Positions 52,001 to 61,242 are shown, numbered from the stretch's first letter. The stretch: DNA of 64,000 nucleotides from Rhizobium tibeticum (GCF_900110205.1 NZ_FOCV01000029.1:1-64000); one strand, 5' to 3'. The notes: a model not told the origin generated them from the sequence alone. Translations and numbers: made by a program.

Positions 52001-52777
52001 ATGCTGACACATCCGACACTGGAGCAAATGAATGCGCTCGGTCTGACCGGTATGGCAACGGCCTATCGCGAGCTTCTCGATCAAGCTCATGGAAATGACT
52101 TGAGCTTCGACGAACGACTGGGGTTGATGCTTGACCGAGAGATCGCCGTCAGAACAGACCGAAGGCTGACAAACAGGCTCGCCACCGCGAAGCTCCGTTT
52201 TGCCAATGCTTCGATCGAAGACATCGATTTTGGATCGCATCGGGGTCTGGATCGCCGCAACGTCTTGTCTCTGGCGCAGGGTGCATGGCTCAAAGCAAAT
52301 GAGAACCTGATCCTGACTGGCCAGACAGGCACCGGCAAGACGTGGATCGCGTGTGCCTTTGCACGCCAGGCGGCCCGCCTCGACTACTCGGTCCTCTATG
52401 TCCGCATGCCGCGGCTGTTCGAGGACCTCGCGCTTGCCAGGCTGGACGGGCGCTTTCCACGCCTCATCGACAAACTTGCTCGGGTTCATCTGCTGGTGCT
52501 CGATGACTGGGGAACCCATACTTTGACCGATCGGCAGCGCCTCGATCTGCTAGAAATCTTCGAGGAAAGATACCGGCGCAAGTCCACCCTGATCACCGCC
52601 CAGCTCCCCGTGGCCGCCTGGCATGAGATGATCGGCGAGGCCACTTTAGCTGATGCGATCTTGGACCGTATTGTTCACAACGCCCACCGCATAACGCTCG
52701 AAGGCGACAGCATGCGGAAGCGGAAAACACCAACACACTTGACCGGCGTCGAAATAAGCGAAATCAATCATCCCTAA
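52001..52777 (+). CDS. istB: IS21 helper ATPase IstB
   Basis: This 258-residue AAA+ ATPase has Walker A LTGQTGTGKTWIACAF near residue 106, Walker B HLLVLDDWG and the sensor region DRIVHNAHRI. It regulates IstA and target choice. It follows istA by 12 bases with a good ribosome site (AAAGAGGACATC), and is intact. Confidence 0.95.
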   Translation: MLTHPTLEQMNALGLTGMATAYRELLDQAHGNDLSFDERLGLMLDREIAVRTDRRLTNRLATAKLRFANASIEDIDFGSHRGLDRRNVLSLAQGAWLKANENLILTGQTGTGKTWIACAFARQAARLDYSVLYVRMPRLFEDLALARLDGRFPRLIDKLARVHLLVLDDWGTHTLTDRQRLDLLEIFEERYRRKSTLITAQLPVAAWHEMIGEATLADAILDRIVHNAHRITLEGDSMRKRKTPTHLTGVEISEINHP

Positions 52778-52812
52778 CAGCAACCAGGCAAGCGGAATTC
52801 GATCGAACCCGC

Positions 52813-52877
52813 TGTCCGCGACTTAGCGAAATGCTTGTCCGCGACTTGTTGAAATGGCTGTCCCGATTCACTGAAAT
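52813..52877 (+). repeat. Three 20-bp repeats inside the IS21 right end
   Basis: TGTCCGCGACTTAGCGAAAT (52813), TGTCCGCGACTTGTTGAAAT (52836) and TGTCCCGATTCACTGAAAT (52859) repeat with a 23-bp period. A reverse copy, TTCACAAAGTCGCGGACA, lies at the left end (50332). These are the multiple transposase-binding repeats of IS21 ends. Confidence 0.85.
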
Positions 52878-52882
52878 CCGCA

Positions 52883-52889
52883 ACATGAC
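52883..52889 (+). repeat. Target duplication ACATGAC, right copy
   Basis: Identical to 50318-50324 and directly adjacent to the right tip of the IS21 element. Confidence 0.8.
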
Positions 52890-52934
52890 GGGAAAGCTGC
52901 CTGAATCGGACTGGGAATGGTATTCTTTGTGCCG

Positions 52935-52958
52935 GTTAGTGCGAGGTAAGGCGCTAAC
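52935..52958. promoter_or_regulatory. Inverted repeat in the pirin leader
   Basis: GTTAGTGC-N8-GCGCTAAC has eight-base arms with one mismatch, 22 bp before the pirin start. It could be an operator or a leader hairpin. It lies just downstream of the IS21 insertion. Confidence 0.4.
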
Positions 52959-52979
52959 GCTCAAAATGAGGAGGACTTT

Positions 52980-53819
52980 GTGCTGATCAAAGGTGAACGC
53001 ACATTTGTCGTCCGCGACATGGGAGGCTTCATCGTCCACATCAACATGCCTGGATGGCTGCAACACAAGCCGACTGATCACGGTCACGGTCCTCTCGCTA
53101 TGGTCGTCGAATCCATCCTCCATCCGGGTCGGGTCATTGCGATGCACGAGCACCGAAACGATGAAATCATCTCCTGGGTGCCGGCTGGTGTGATGCGCCA
53201 CGAAGACAAAATCACGGGCCGACTGATTACCGACAGAAACAGCCTTATGGTGATGAATGCCGGACGCAGCTTTTGGCACTCTGAAGAGACGCTACAGTCC
53301 GATCCGCCCTTGCGCATGCTGCAAGTTCTTGTGCGACCCTCTGCGATGGATCTCGAACCCAAGATTCAGCACGGATCTATCCCACCGGCGGAGCCGAACC
53401 AGTGGCGGCATCTCGTAGGCCCGGAGGGTAGCAAGGCCCCCTTCTACGTGCGCAATGCGGTCGATTTCTTTGATATCCGGCTGGAGGCTGACGCGGTTGT
53501 GGGATTCCCGCACATGCCTGGACGCGACCTCTATTTCCACGTGTTCAGCGGTTCAGTCGTTGCCGACGGGCAGAAGTTTGACGAGCGCGAACAAGGACTG
53601 CTTTTGTCTGGTGCCCCCCTTACGATGATGGCAAAGAGCTCCAGTGTGGTTGTCGCGTTCGTTCTAGATCCGCATGCCCCGGTGGTTCGGAGAGGAACAG
53701 TTGGAGATCACCGAAAAATCCCGCCTCCTATCGTCATTCGGGCGGTTAGGGGATGGAAGAGGCTACAGCGCCTATGGCTCGAAAATTGGGGCTTTCGACA
53801 GGGCGTGTTCTGGAAGTAA
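52980..53819 (+). CDS. Pirin family protein
   Basis: This 279-residue bicupin protein starts at a GTG after TGAGGAGGACTTT. The N-terminal cupin carries the metal site of pirins: HPGRVIAMHEHRNDEIISWV supplies histidines and glutamate. A second cupin follows (RDLYFHVFSGSVVADGQKF). Bacterial pirins bind iron; some are quercetin dioxygenases, others have regulatory roles. The IS21 element lies 97 bp upstream and has replaced whatever promoter region was there. Confidence 0.85.
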   Translation: MLIKGERTFVVRDMGGFIVHINMPGWLQHKPTDHGHGPLAMVVESILHPGRVIAMHEHRNDEIISWVPAGVMRHEDKITGRLITDRNSLMVMNAGRSFWHSEETLQSDPPLRMLQVLVRPSAMDLEPKIQHGSIPPAEPNQWRHLVGPEGSKAPFYVRNAVDFFDIRLEADAVVGFPHMPGRDLYFHVFSGSVVADGQKFDEREQGLLLSGAPLTMMAKSSSVVVAFVLDPHAPVVRRGTVGDHRKIPPPIVIRAVRGWKRLQRLWLENWGFRQGVFWK

Positions 53820-54277
53820 TTTATGCGGATACTGTTTTGTGGTAGCTCGGGCGAGTTGGCCGCGGCTCAGAGAGCCATGGGATACGCCTGCATGCAGCGG
53901 CATACCGACGCGAAATCGACTTCGTTGATGTCCACGACCGCTCGTATCTCGGCCACCTGCGGATGAGTAGGACGAGGTCCGCCGTGCCTTTGAGGACGAT
54001 TTACCCGGCCATGGTCGCTGGAGGTGAGCCGCCCGCAAGCGGGATGTTGGTGCGGCTGCTTCGAACGGCGACCGTATTAAATTGGCTTTGGCTTGGAAAT
54101 GAGCCGCGTCGCGGAATCGGGCTCAGACCGTGGATGCCGTAATAACCGTCGGAGTACAAAAAATTCACTCGGACGACAGTTCCGTGTTGACCCTCCTCAT
54201 ATAAGCAACTGCCGCCAACCGATAATCGCTTGTCTAAGGGATTCGGCGTTTGGGACCTCAGCAGTAGGCGTCCGTCT
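53820..54277. other. Intergenic, no gene recognised
   Basis: No convincing gene is seen in these 458 bases. Scattered short protein-like pieces suggest decay. Confidence 0.4.
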
Positions 54278-54685
54278 TCAAAGCGATAGAAATACTGTCG
54301 CTGGTATCAAAAATCGCTCACTCAGCGCACGAGCTTGTCGAACGTTGATTTGTCTTTTTCCTGTCAGAATCTCAGACACGACGGACTGTGCGCCTACTTC
54401 TGGCACCTCGGACTGGCTAAGGCTCCGCTCTTCCATGATGTAGCGGAGTGCATCAGCTCCGGTCACGTGAGGCATCGGGCGGTTTTGCTCGTCATAGGCC
54501 TCGACAACGTCCCCCATGTGAGATGCAAGCAAAGCCAAAGGATGATCCTCATCGTCGCCTACTTCAGCCAGGATCTCGTCAAGTTGCTCCACGAGATGAT
54601 CATATTCAGCTTCATTGGTCGGCATGGCAAGAAGAGGGGCCACATGCGTCCAGTGCTCGCTTACCAGTTTTACAAGTGCGTTCAT
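54278..54685 (-). CDS. higA: HigA-type antitoxin with HTH domain
   Basis: This 135-residue antitoxin has an N-terminal helical part that binds the toxin (NEAEYDHLVEQLDEILAEVG) and a C-terminal helix-turn-helix (EERSLSQSEVPEVGAQSVVS, then EILTGKRQINVRQARALSE). The start at 54685 is four bases after the toxin stop, so the order is toxin first, as in higBA operons. It probably represses its own promoter. Confidence 0.88.
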   Translation of the reverse strand: MNALVKLVSEHWTHVAPLLAMPTNEAEYDHLVEQLDEILAEVGDDEDHPLALLASHMGDVVEAYDEQNRPMPHVTGADALRYIMEERSLSQSEVPEVGAQSVVSEILTGKRQINVRQARALSERFLIPATVFLSL

Positions 54686-54689
54686 CGGG

Positions 54690-54977
54690 CTAACCCTTCC
54701 ATTTTCCTTTGTCGTATTCCGTATGGTCCATAATCCGCTGAATATAGACCTTCTTAAATTTGTAGTGCACCACCGCAATCAAGCGCAGCTTGTTGCCACC
54801 AATGTCGAACACGTGGTGCTGTCCGACCGTATCTATTGCCGGAAACAGGGACTTCATGTCAGCGAAGTCCGTCGGCTCCGAGGACTTCATTAGTCGATAC
54901 CAAGTATCCAGGGCATTGGCTGCTTGGGGCCATCGGTCTTTCGCCTCCCAGATCTTTTTCTGTGTAATGACGTGCAT
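54690..54977 (-). CDS. higB: HigB-type mRNA interferase toxin
   Basis: This 95-residue RelE-like toxin begins MHVITQKKIWEAKDRWPQAA and contains FDIGGNKLRLIAVVHYKFKK and VYIQRIMDHTEYDKGKW, the HigB pattern with the basic and histidine/tyrosine residues for ribosome-dependent mRNA cutting. It is the first gene of the operon. Confidence 0.9.
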   Translation of the reverse strand: MHVITQKKIWEAKDRWPQAANALDTWYRLMKSSEPTDFADMKSLFPAIDTVGQHHVFDIGGNKLRLIAVVHYKFKKVYIQRIMDHTEYDKGKWKG

Positions 54978-55033
54978 AAACCCGGAATCGCGCATCGCAT
55001 TTTGCTATGGATGCAATTTAGCGAAACCATCGG

Positions 55034-55051
55034 ATTATAGCAAGTTGCTAT
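55034..55051 (-). promoter_or_regulatory. higBA promoter with palindrome on the -10 box
   Basis: ATAGCAA-G-TTGCTAT (55037-55051) is a perfect 15-bp palindrome. On the minus strand it overlaps TTGCTATAAT, an excellent -10 element. A related half-site pair (TTGCTA ... TAGCGAA) lies nearer the toxin start, about 55003-55026. HigA binding here would block the promoter. Confidence 0.7.
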
Positions 55052-55185
55052 GGCGTCTTTTTATTCGCATTCGCCGAGGTCCGGCTAGGCCATGAGCAGG
55101 ATTCTTTAGAATGTTCATAAGTCTGCTGCGCGACTGCACGAAGACAGCTTTGTGAACGATATGACGATGCTCGTTGCCTTCCTCG

Positions 55186-55380
55186 TCTTCATGACTATAC
55201 GCTCAAGGAGATCAAGAAGATTCGAAACGCAAACAAGGTCGCCAGGCCGTGTTTAATCAGTTCATGAACGTCAAGAAGATCACCATTGGCGGGTGGGAGC
55301 AGGGAACGAAGTAGCCCAGCAGCACGGCCATCAAGATTCTTGATATTGTCGCACGAAAAGGATTGGAAGTGCTGCGATAG
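55186..55380 (+). pseudogene. HigA/NadS-like antitoxin relic
   Basis: Pieces HDYTLKEIKKIRNANK and VFNQFMNVKKITIGGWEQGT belong to an HTH antitoxin of another RelE-type pair, ending TAIKILDIVARKGLEVLR. The frame shifts between the pieces, and a TAG follows GTK where an arginine or similar is expected. The toxin gene is absent. Confidence 0.7.
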
Positions 55381-55581
55381 CCGCTGTTGGCCGCACTATG
55401 CAGGCATTTTCATTTTGGAGATAGGAAAAACCTCAATGCCGCTGCCAGTTGCACCACAACTGCACAGACGAACCGGATTTCGGGGTTGGTGGTGGCTCCT
55501 ACATAATGCTCTTGGTGTAACCGCGGCTTCGCCTCCTCCTCTCACCAATATGTACAACGCAGAAACCGCACTCGTTCGGAC

Positions 55582-56346
55582 TCACTCGTCGTTGGAGCCT
55601 GAGCTGCATTCGATTGGGGTGGCGCGGCCCGGCGGTGGGGCCCGCAGTATATTTCCGACCTTTTGGGATTGTCGCCAATTGCAAAAGCCGTCGCCTTTGG
55701 CGTAGGCCGGACTTTCGACGCGTCGCCAATTCCGCGCATATTGAACCGCAAAATTGTGTACGCCCCAATCTCGAAACTGGTCGACATGTGTCAGTTCATG
55801 CGCCCACGCGGAGACGTTCGCGGCCGCGCTGGGTTCGCGAAATACCACCACGTCGATCAGGGTGACGGCGTCCGCAAAGCCTCCCTTCTCTAGCAGATGA
55901 GCAAGGTTTAGAGAGTCGTCGTTGCCGATCTTGTACCGGACACGGTTCATCGAGTCTTCGGTCGCGTAGCCGGTCAATTGCTCTCGAATATACGGAGGAA
56001 TCGGCATTGATCCGCTGATCGCGTCATTGCGGCTCTTAATAAGAGCGCTTTCCAGCACCGGCCCAGTCACGACACTGGCTTGAATCTCATTGAGCGCAGA
56101 AACGACGCTCTGAAGGGCACTCGCAACAGCATTCGATGAACCGTGATGGCTGTTGCCTGTCTTCTCCTGAATATCACCAGGTTCCGGACCGCCATGCTTT
56201 GCGGTGAAGGCCACATCGGAAATGCCGGCGCAGGGGTGGGCGAGCGAAGCCGGTATCAACGTCCCGAGCAAGATCAGGGCGAGACGGAAAATAGTTGAAA
56301 GGGTGCTTTGGGAAACTGTCGCGGCGGTGGATCGGGCAACTTGCAT
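55582..56346 (-). CDS. Exported DUF4157-type putative zinc peptidase
   Basis: This 254-residue protein has a signal peptide (FRLALILLGTLIPASLAHPC) and a central HELTHVDQ motif near residue 198 in ANVSAWAHELTHVDQFRDWG, matching the zinc-binding HExxH of the DUF4157 domain. That domain is found in toxin-like and injection-system-associated proteins; here it stands alone without repeats or toxin domain. The stretch VTLIDVVVFREPSAAANVS precedes it. Function and target are unknown. Confidence 0.75.
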   Translation of the reverse strand: MQVARSTAATVSQSTLSTIFRLALILLGTLIPASLAHPCAGISDVAFTAKHGGPEPGDIQEKTGNSHHGSSNAVASALQSVVSALNEIQASVVTGPVLESALIKSRNDAISGSMPIPPYIREQLTGYATEDSMNRVRYKIGNDDSLNLAHLLEKGGFADAVTLIDVVVFREPSAAANVSAWAHELTHVDQFRDWGVHNFAVQYARNWRRVESPAYAKGDGFCNWRQSQKVGNILRAPPPGRATPIECSSGSNDE

Positions 56347-56801
56347 AGCCAGTCCCTCAGATTAGTTACCACCATATATACATAATATCTAAAACGATGG
56401 TGAGGCCGCTGTTGTTGCGTAATATTTTACTGCGGCCGGAAGCAGGCGCAAAGCGATCAAGTCTTCCGACGCGAGACATGAAGGCGTTGCTGCATGAAGT
56501 CGCTGATGCAAGGAAGCCGTGACCGGCAGCAATGAAGCCGGCCGTCGGCGATGGTCGGCTGATCACCAAGTGCCTCTGGGTGATCACGCATGCTGCCCGC
56601 ACCGAGGGCCCTAAAATCTGCACTGCGGCGAGCCGGTCTATGATCCGAATCGATGCCCTTGGGGAATGCTCGAAACGTTCGAGGTCGTGCAGGCCGGAAA
56701 GTTGATTGCGCCGGTCCTTTTGTGTCGACCTCAGCGGATACAGGAGAGCCGGGCGCGAACGGTCGCGCCTGGCTCGCAGGACGAAGTTGCAGCCGACCGG
56801 C
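56347..56801. other. Intergenic between the DUF4157 gene and putA
   Basis: No gene is recognised. An AT-rich patch at 56370-56400 upstream of the DUF4157 gene may hold its promoter. Confidence 0.4.
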
Positions 56802-59800
56802 CTACCCTATCGACATCAGGCTGGCATTGCCGCCGGCTGCGGCCGTGTTGATGGAGGTGGACACTTCCTCCAGCAGCCAGTTGAGGCAATACGCATCCGG
56901 GTCGCGCTCAAGCTGCTCCGTGGAGGCTGATTGGGTGAGCAGCAGCGCACCCGGCATCGCGGCGACTTTTGCGAGCATGGCCGAGACACGGTCGGCATCG
57001 CCTTCGATCAGGGCACCGGCCATTGGTTCAGCGTCGGCGGAGGTGTCCTTCCAGGAAATCCGCCGCGCGACACTGACGGGAACATGGTTCAGCGTCGAGC
57101 GAAGGCTCTCGTCGGCGTCGATGATTGCGCTGTTGCCGGTGGCGAGCACAGCCGAGACCTGGCGAACGAGACCGGTTTGCGAGATCGGAGCGCAAAAGAT
57201 CATACCACGGGGATGAAGCGCATAGAGATTGCGCTCGCCGACCGGGCCTGCGAGTTCGGTTTCGAGCCCCAGGGCCGACTGGCTGCCGAGATGGCGCGCC
57301 ATTTCCGCGTCCTCGAAAAGGCCCTGCTGATCCAGCCACTTCGCAAAGTCAGCAAGAGCGGGATCGCTATAAACGGAGCTGTGCTGGGGTGGAATAGGCG
57401 GCGTGGTGACCAGCCTTCCAAGATAGAGAGGACCGCCCGCCTTTGGGCCGGTGCCGGACAAGCCGCGGCCACCGAAGGGCTGGACGCCGACGACAGCTCC
57501 GATGACGTTCCGGTTCACATAGAGGTTGCCGGCCTTCACCTGTGACGTCACGTTGGCGATCGTTTCGTCAAGGCGCGTGTGGAGACCGAAAGTCAGGCCG
57601 TAACCTGTCGCATTGATCTCGTCGATCAGGCGACTGAGGTCCTGACGACGCCACCGGATGACGTGCAGAACAGGCCCGAACACCTCGCGCTTCAGGTCCG
57701 AGATCTTTTTGATCTCGATGATCGTTGGCGCAACGAAGGTTCCGTTTTGGGTCGCATCCGGTAACGCGACGCGCTCGACGGCACAGCCGGAACGGCTCAT
57801 GGCGTCTACGTGCGCCTCAATGATATCCTTGGCTTCAGCGGTGATCACCGGGCCGATATCGGAGGCCAGCCGATTGGTGTTGGCGATCGAAAGTTCGCGC
57901 AATGCGCCCTTTAACATCGTCAGCGTACGATCGGCGACGTCTTCCTGCAGGCACAGAATGCGCAGCGCCGAGCAGCGCTGTCCGGCGCTGTCGAAGGCCG
58001 AAGCGATCACGTCGCCGACGACCTGCTCGGCGAGCGCCGATGAATCGACAATCATGGCGTTCTGGCCGCCCGTTTCGGCGATCAGCGGGATTGGCTTGCC
58101 GTCCTTCGACAGGCGCTTCGCAAGCTCCGCCTGGATGATCCTTGCGACCTCAGTGGAGCCGGTGAACATCACCGCAGCGGCTTGCGGTGCTGCGACCAAA
58201 GCTGCCCCTACCCTTCCGTCTCCCGGCACCAGTTGCACAACATCGGAAGGAATACCGGCCTCGTGCAGGATACGGACTGCTTCGGCAGCGATCAGGGGGG
58301 TCTCCTCCGCAGGCTTGGCGAGAACCGGGTTGCCGGCGACAAGAGCTGCGGCGACCTGCCCCGTAAAGATTGCCAGGGGGAAATTCCAGGGGCTGATGCA
58401 CACCACCGGTCCAAGGGGCGCATGCAACGGGCCAAGCGTGCGGCGGGTTTGCTCAGCGTAGTAGCGCAGGAAGTCGATCGCCTCGCGCACTTCGGCGACG
58501 GCGTTCAGCAGCGATTTACCGGCTTCGCGCATGATCAGGCCCAACAAGGCTTCCATTCTCGCCTGCATAATGTCAGCAGCGCGATCAAGCAGTGTCGCTC
58601 TTTCCGCTGGCGAGACCAATGCCCAGGATGGCGCGACCTTCTGCGCGACCACCGCTGCTGCGGCCGCCTCTTGCGCGCTTGCCTCGCGTACAGTGCCGAC
58701 AACGTCCCGCTTGTCGGCGGGGTTGACGACGTCGCGTGCCGCTGGCCCACCCTCGATCGGGCCGCTTGGCGCGGCTGCCCACGAGATCGTCGCACTCATC
58801 TTCAGCGCCTCTGTCAACCCCTGCAGGGAAGACTCATTTGAGATATCGAAGCCGGCGGAGTTGCGGCGCTGACCATACAGGTCGGAGGGAAGCGCGATCT
58901 TATCGTGCTTTTGACCGGGCACCTGCATCCTAGCGACGATGTCAACGGGGTCGGCGACGAGTTCGTCGATGGAGACATTGGGGTCGGCGATCCGGTTTAC
59001 GAACGACGAGTTGGCGCCATTTTCAAGAAGACGGCGCACGAGGTAGGCAAGCAGGGTTTCATGGGTGCCCACGGGCGCGTAGATGCGGCACGGACGGTTG
59101 AGGTTCTGTCGACCGACAACCTCGTCGTACAGCGGCTCACCCATGCCATGCAGGCACTGGAACTCATACTTGCCGACATAGTAATCGGTGCCAGCCATGT
59201 GGTAGATCGTGGCGAGCGTCTGCGCATTGTGGGTCGCAAACTGCGGGAAGACTGCATCGGTTGCAGCAAGCAGCTTCTTGGCGCAGGCGATGTAGGACAC
59301 GTCGGTGTAGATCTTGCGGGTAAAGACGGGGAAGTCATCAAGGCCATCGAGCTGCGCGCGCTTGATTTCTGCATCCCAATAGGCGCCCTTGACGAGGCGA
59401 ACCATGATGCGGCGACCCGCGCGGCGGGCAAGATCGATGATGTAGTCGAGCACGAAGGGACAGCGCTTGCCATAGGCCTGGACAACGAAGCCCATTCCGT
59501 TCCAGCCAGCAAGGTCTTCATCGAGGCACAGCGTCTCAAGAATATCGAGCGACAGCTCCAGCCGATCGGCCTCCTCGGCATCGATGTTGAAGCCGATGTC
59601 GTAGGACTTGGCAATCAGCGCAAGCGCCTTGAGCTTCGGCAACAACTCGCCCATCACGCGCCCGCTCTGGGCTCTCGAATAACGTGGATGCAGGGCCGAA
59701 AGCTTGATCGAAATGCCGGGACCTTCGTAGATTCCGCGTCGGTCAGCGGCCTTGCCGATGGCATGGATCGCTGCTTCATAGTCTTTGTAATAGCGTTCGG

Positions 59801-60515
59801 CATCCGCGCCCGTGGTAGCGGCCTCGCCGAGCATATCGTAGGAATAGCGGAAACCGCGCTGCTCCAGCGGCTTGGCCCGTTGCAGCGCCTCGTCGATCGT
59901 CTCGCCGGTGACGAACTGCTCGCCCATCATGCGCATCGCCATGTCCACGCCGCGCCGGATGACAGGCTCGCCGCAGCGTGCGATCAGGCGGGTGAGCGCG
60001 GCTGAAAGGTTACGATCGTTGACCGTGGAGGTGAGTTTGCCGGTGACGACCAGCCCCCAGGTCGCGGCATTCACGAAGAGCGAGCGACCGCCGCCCAGAT
60101 GCGACTTCCAATCGCCTTCGGCGATCTTGTCGCGGATCAGGGCATCGCGCGTCGCCGTATCGGGAATGCGCAGCAGCGCTTCGGCGAGACACATCAGCGC
60201 AACGCCCTCCTGGCTCGAGAGCGAATATTCGTGGACGAGACCTTCGACGCCAGTTCCCTTGTGCTTGGTGCGAAGCGCCTCAATGAGCTTGCGAGCGGTT
60301 GCGGCGGCGCCCTGCCGGACCTTTTCCGGAATCGTTGCGGCATCAACGAGGCGCGGGACACAAACGGTCTCCGGAGTACGGTAAGCCGCTGTAATGGCAC
60401 GGCGCAGATCGCTTTGCGGTCGGATTTCAGGCGCAAAACCCTCGAAGGGGTTTGCGGCGCCGCGAGACTGCGCGTTAACGGTTTCGTTCGCCACCGGATC
60501 GTTGGTGATCGTCAT
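56802..60515 (-). CDS. putA: Bifunctional proline dehydrogenase / P5C dehydrogenase
   Basis: This 1237-residue enzyme converts proline to glutamate. The FAD-dependent proline dehydrogenase barrel spans about 170-480 (GPGISIKLSALHPRYSRAQS). The aldehyde dehydrogenase part spans about 560-1010, with ISPWNFPLAIFTGQVAAAL, the glutamate in LIAETGGQNAM and the cysteine in DSAGQRCSALRIL, followed by a C-terminal domain. There is no ribbon-helix-helix at the N-terminus (MTITNDPVANETVNAQ), so it is not self-regulating; control would come from the adjacent divergent Lrp-type gene. The start at 60515 has GGAG upstream. Confidence 0.95.
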   Translation of the reverse strand: MTITNDPVANETVNAQSRGAANPFEGFAPEIRPQSDLRRAITAAYRTPETVCVPRLVDAATIPEKVRQGAAATARKLIEALRTKHKGTGVEGLVHEYSLSSQEGVALMCLAEALLRIPDTATRDALIRDKIAEGDWKSHLGGGRSLFVNAATWGLVVTGKLTSTVNDRNLSAALTRLIARCGEPVIRRGVDMAMRMMGEQFVTGETIDEALQRAKPLEQRGFRYSYDMLGEAATTGADAERYYKDYEAAIHAIGKAADRRGIYEGPGISIKLSALHPRYSRAQSGRVMGELLPKLKALALIAKSYDIGFNIDAEEADRLELSLDILETLCLDEDLAGWNGMGFVVQAYGKRCPFVLDYIIDLARRAGRRIMVRLVKGAYWDAEIKRAQLDGLDDFPVFTRKIYTDVSYIACAKKLLAATDAVFPQFATHNAQTLATIYHMAGTDYYVGKYEFQCLHGMGEPLYDEVVGRQNLNRPCRIYAPVGTHETLLAYLVRRLLENGANSSFVNRIADPNVSIDELVADPVDIVARMQVPGQKHDKIALPSDLYGQRRNSAGFDISNESSLQGLTEALKMSATISWAAAPSGPIEGGPAARDVVNPADKRDVVGTVREASAQEAAAAAVVAQKVAPSWALVSPAERATLLDRAADIMQARMEALLGLIMREAGKSLLNAVAEVREAIDFLRYYAEQTRRTLGPLHAPLGPVVCISPWNFPLAIFTGQVAAALVAGNPVLAKPAEETPLIAAEAVRILHEAGIPSDVVQLVPGDGRVGAALVAAPQAAAVMFTGSTEVARIIQAELAKRLSKDGKPIPLIAETGGQNAMIVDSSALAEQVVGDVIASAFDSAGQRCSALRILCLQEDVADRTLTMLKGALRELSIANTNRLASDIGPVITAEAKDIIEAHVDAMSRSGCAVERVALPDATQNGTFVAPTIIEIKKISDLKREVFGPVLHVIRWRRQDLSRLIDEINATGYGLTFGLHTRLDETIANVTSQVKAGNLYVNRNVIGAVVGVQPFGGRGLSGTGPKAGGPLYLGRLVTTPPIPPQHSSVYSDPALADFAKWLDQQGLFEDAEMARHLGSQSALGLETELAGPVGERNLYALHPRGMIFCAPISQTGLVRQVSAVLATGNSAIIDADESLRSTLNHVPVSVARRISWKDTSADAEPMAGALIEGDADRVSAMLAKVAAMPGALLLTQSASTEQLERDPDAYCLNWLLEEVSTSINTAAAGGNASLMSIG

Positions 60516-60635
60516 GTCTTTGCTCCAGAGAAGGATAGTGGCCGAACATAGCAGCTCCCATAAAGGTGATTTCACTTGAAACTGGCCGCATACGAATATA
60601 TTTGCCTAATTTATACGGAAAAGAGAGGCAATGTT

Positions 60636-61104
60636 GTGAATACTATCGCAAATGGCAGGGAAATCGACCAATTCGATCACAAGATCATCGAGGCCCTTGT
60701 CGCCGATGGCCGCATGTCTATTACCGACCTCGCCAAAAAGGTCGGTTTGTCAAACACGCCCTGCCAGGTCAGATTAAAGAGATTGATCGAAGATGGCTAT
60801 ATTCTTGGCTTTCGCGCGATCGTCGATGTGAAGAAACTCGGGAAGAATCACGTCGCATTCACGGAAGTAAAGCTCTCCGATACGCGTGAGCATGCGCTGA
60901 CGGCCTTCAATATCGCCGCGCGGAGGCTACAGGAGGTCGAGGAGTGCCACATGATCGCCGGCGCTTTCGACTATCTCTTGAAGATACGCACGTCAGACCG
61001 GCAATTACCGTCTCGTACTCGGCGAGAAGATATCGAGCCTTCCTTTCGTCGCCAGTACATCGACTTTTGTGGCTATGGAGGCCGTCAAGGAAAACGGCGT
61101 CTGA
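60636..61104 (+). pseudogene. putR: Lrp/AsnC-type proline regulator PutR, frameshifted
   Basis: From a GTG at 60636 the protein has the Lrp HTH (DHKIIEALVADGRMSITDLA, KKVGLSNTPCQVRLKRLIED) and the first half of the ligand domain. After LLKIRTSD the frame breaks near 60999. Two missing bases would restore GNYRLVLGEKISSLPFVAST and FVAMEAVKENGV ending at 61104, the normal Lrp end. As written a longer unrelated tail replaces the effector-binding C-terminus. Divergent position fits PutR, activator of putA, so proline induction may be lost. Confidence 0.85.
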
Positions 61105-61192
61105 GGAGCACACTCTTTCCTCGCCCCGCTTCAAACGTCTCGTTTCCTATGGTGTGGCGGATTTTTATCGCTGCCATATTACTTCTTTACAA

Positions 61193-61226
61193 CTAACATG
61201 TTAGTGCGATATACCTAACACGTGGG
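61193..61226. promoter_or_regulatory. Paired operator boxes CTAACATGTTAG and CTAACACGTGGG
   Basis: A perfect 12-bp palindrome at 61193-61204 is followed 22 bp later, centre to centre, by a degenerate copy at 61215-61226. The pair ends 16 bp before the DapA-family gene start. Two helical turns of spacing suit cooperative binding, probably by the GntR regulator encoded at 62151. Confidence 0.6.
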
Positions 61227-61242
61227 TTGGGAGGATTGATGT

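Larger units (their letters stand above)
50325..52882 (+). mobile_element. IS21 family element, 2558 bp, with target duplication
   Basis: The element begins TGCGGGTTTCAC and ends CACTGAAATCCGCA; the tips are imperfect inverted repeats with the TG...CA ends usual for IS21. Both sides are flanked by ACATGAC, a 7-bp target duplication within the 4-8 bp expected for this family. It carries istA and istB and internal repeats of the type TGTCCGCGACTT at both ends. The direct repeats show an undisturbed insertion, so it is probably recent, yet istA is frameshifted. Confidence 0.88.

Noticed and set aside
56931..60005. Several long plus-strand frames opposite putA
   Set aside because: They are antisense frames of a highly conserved minus-strand gene.
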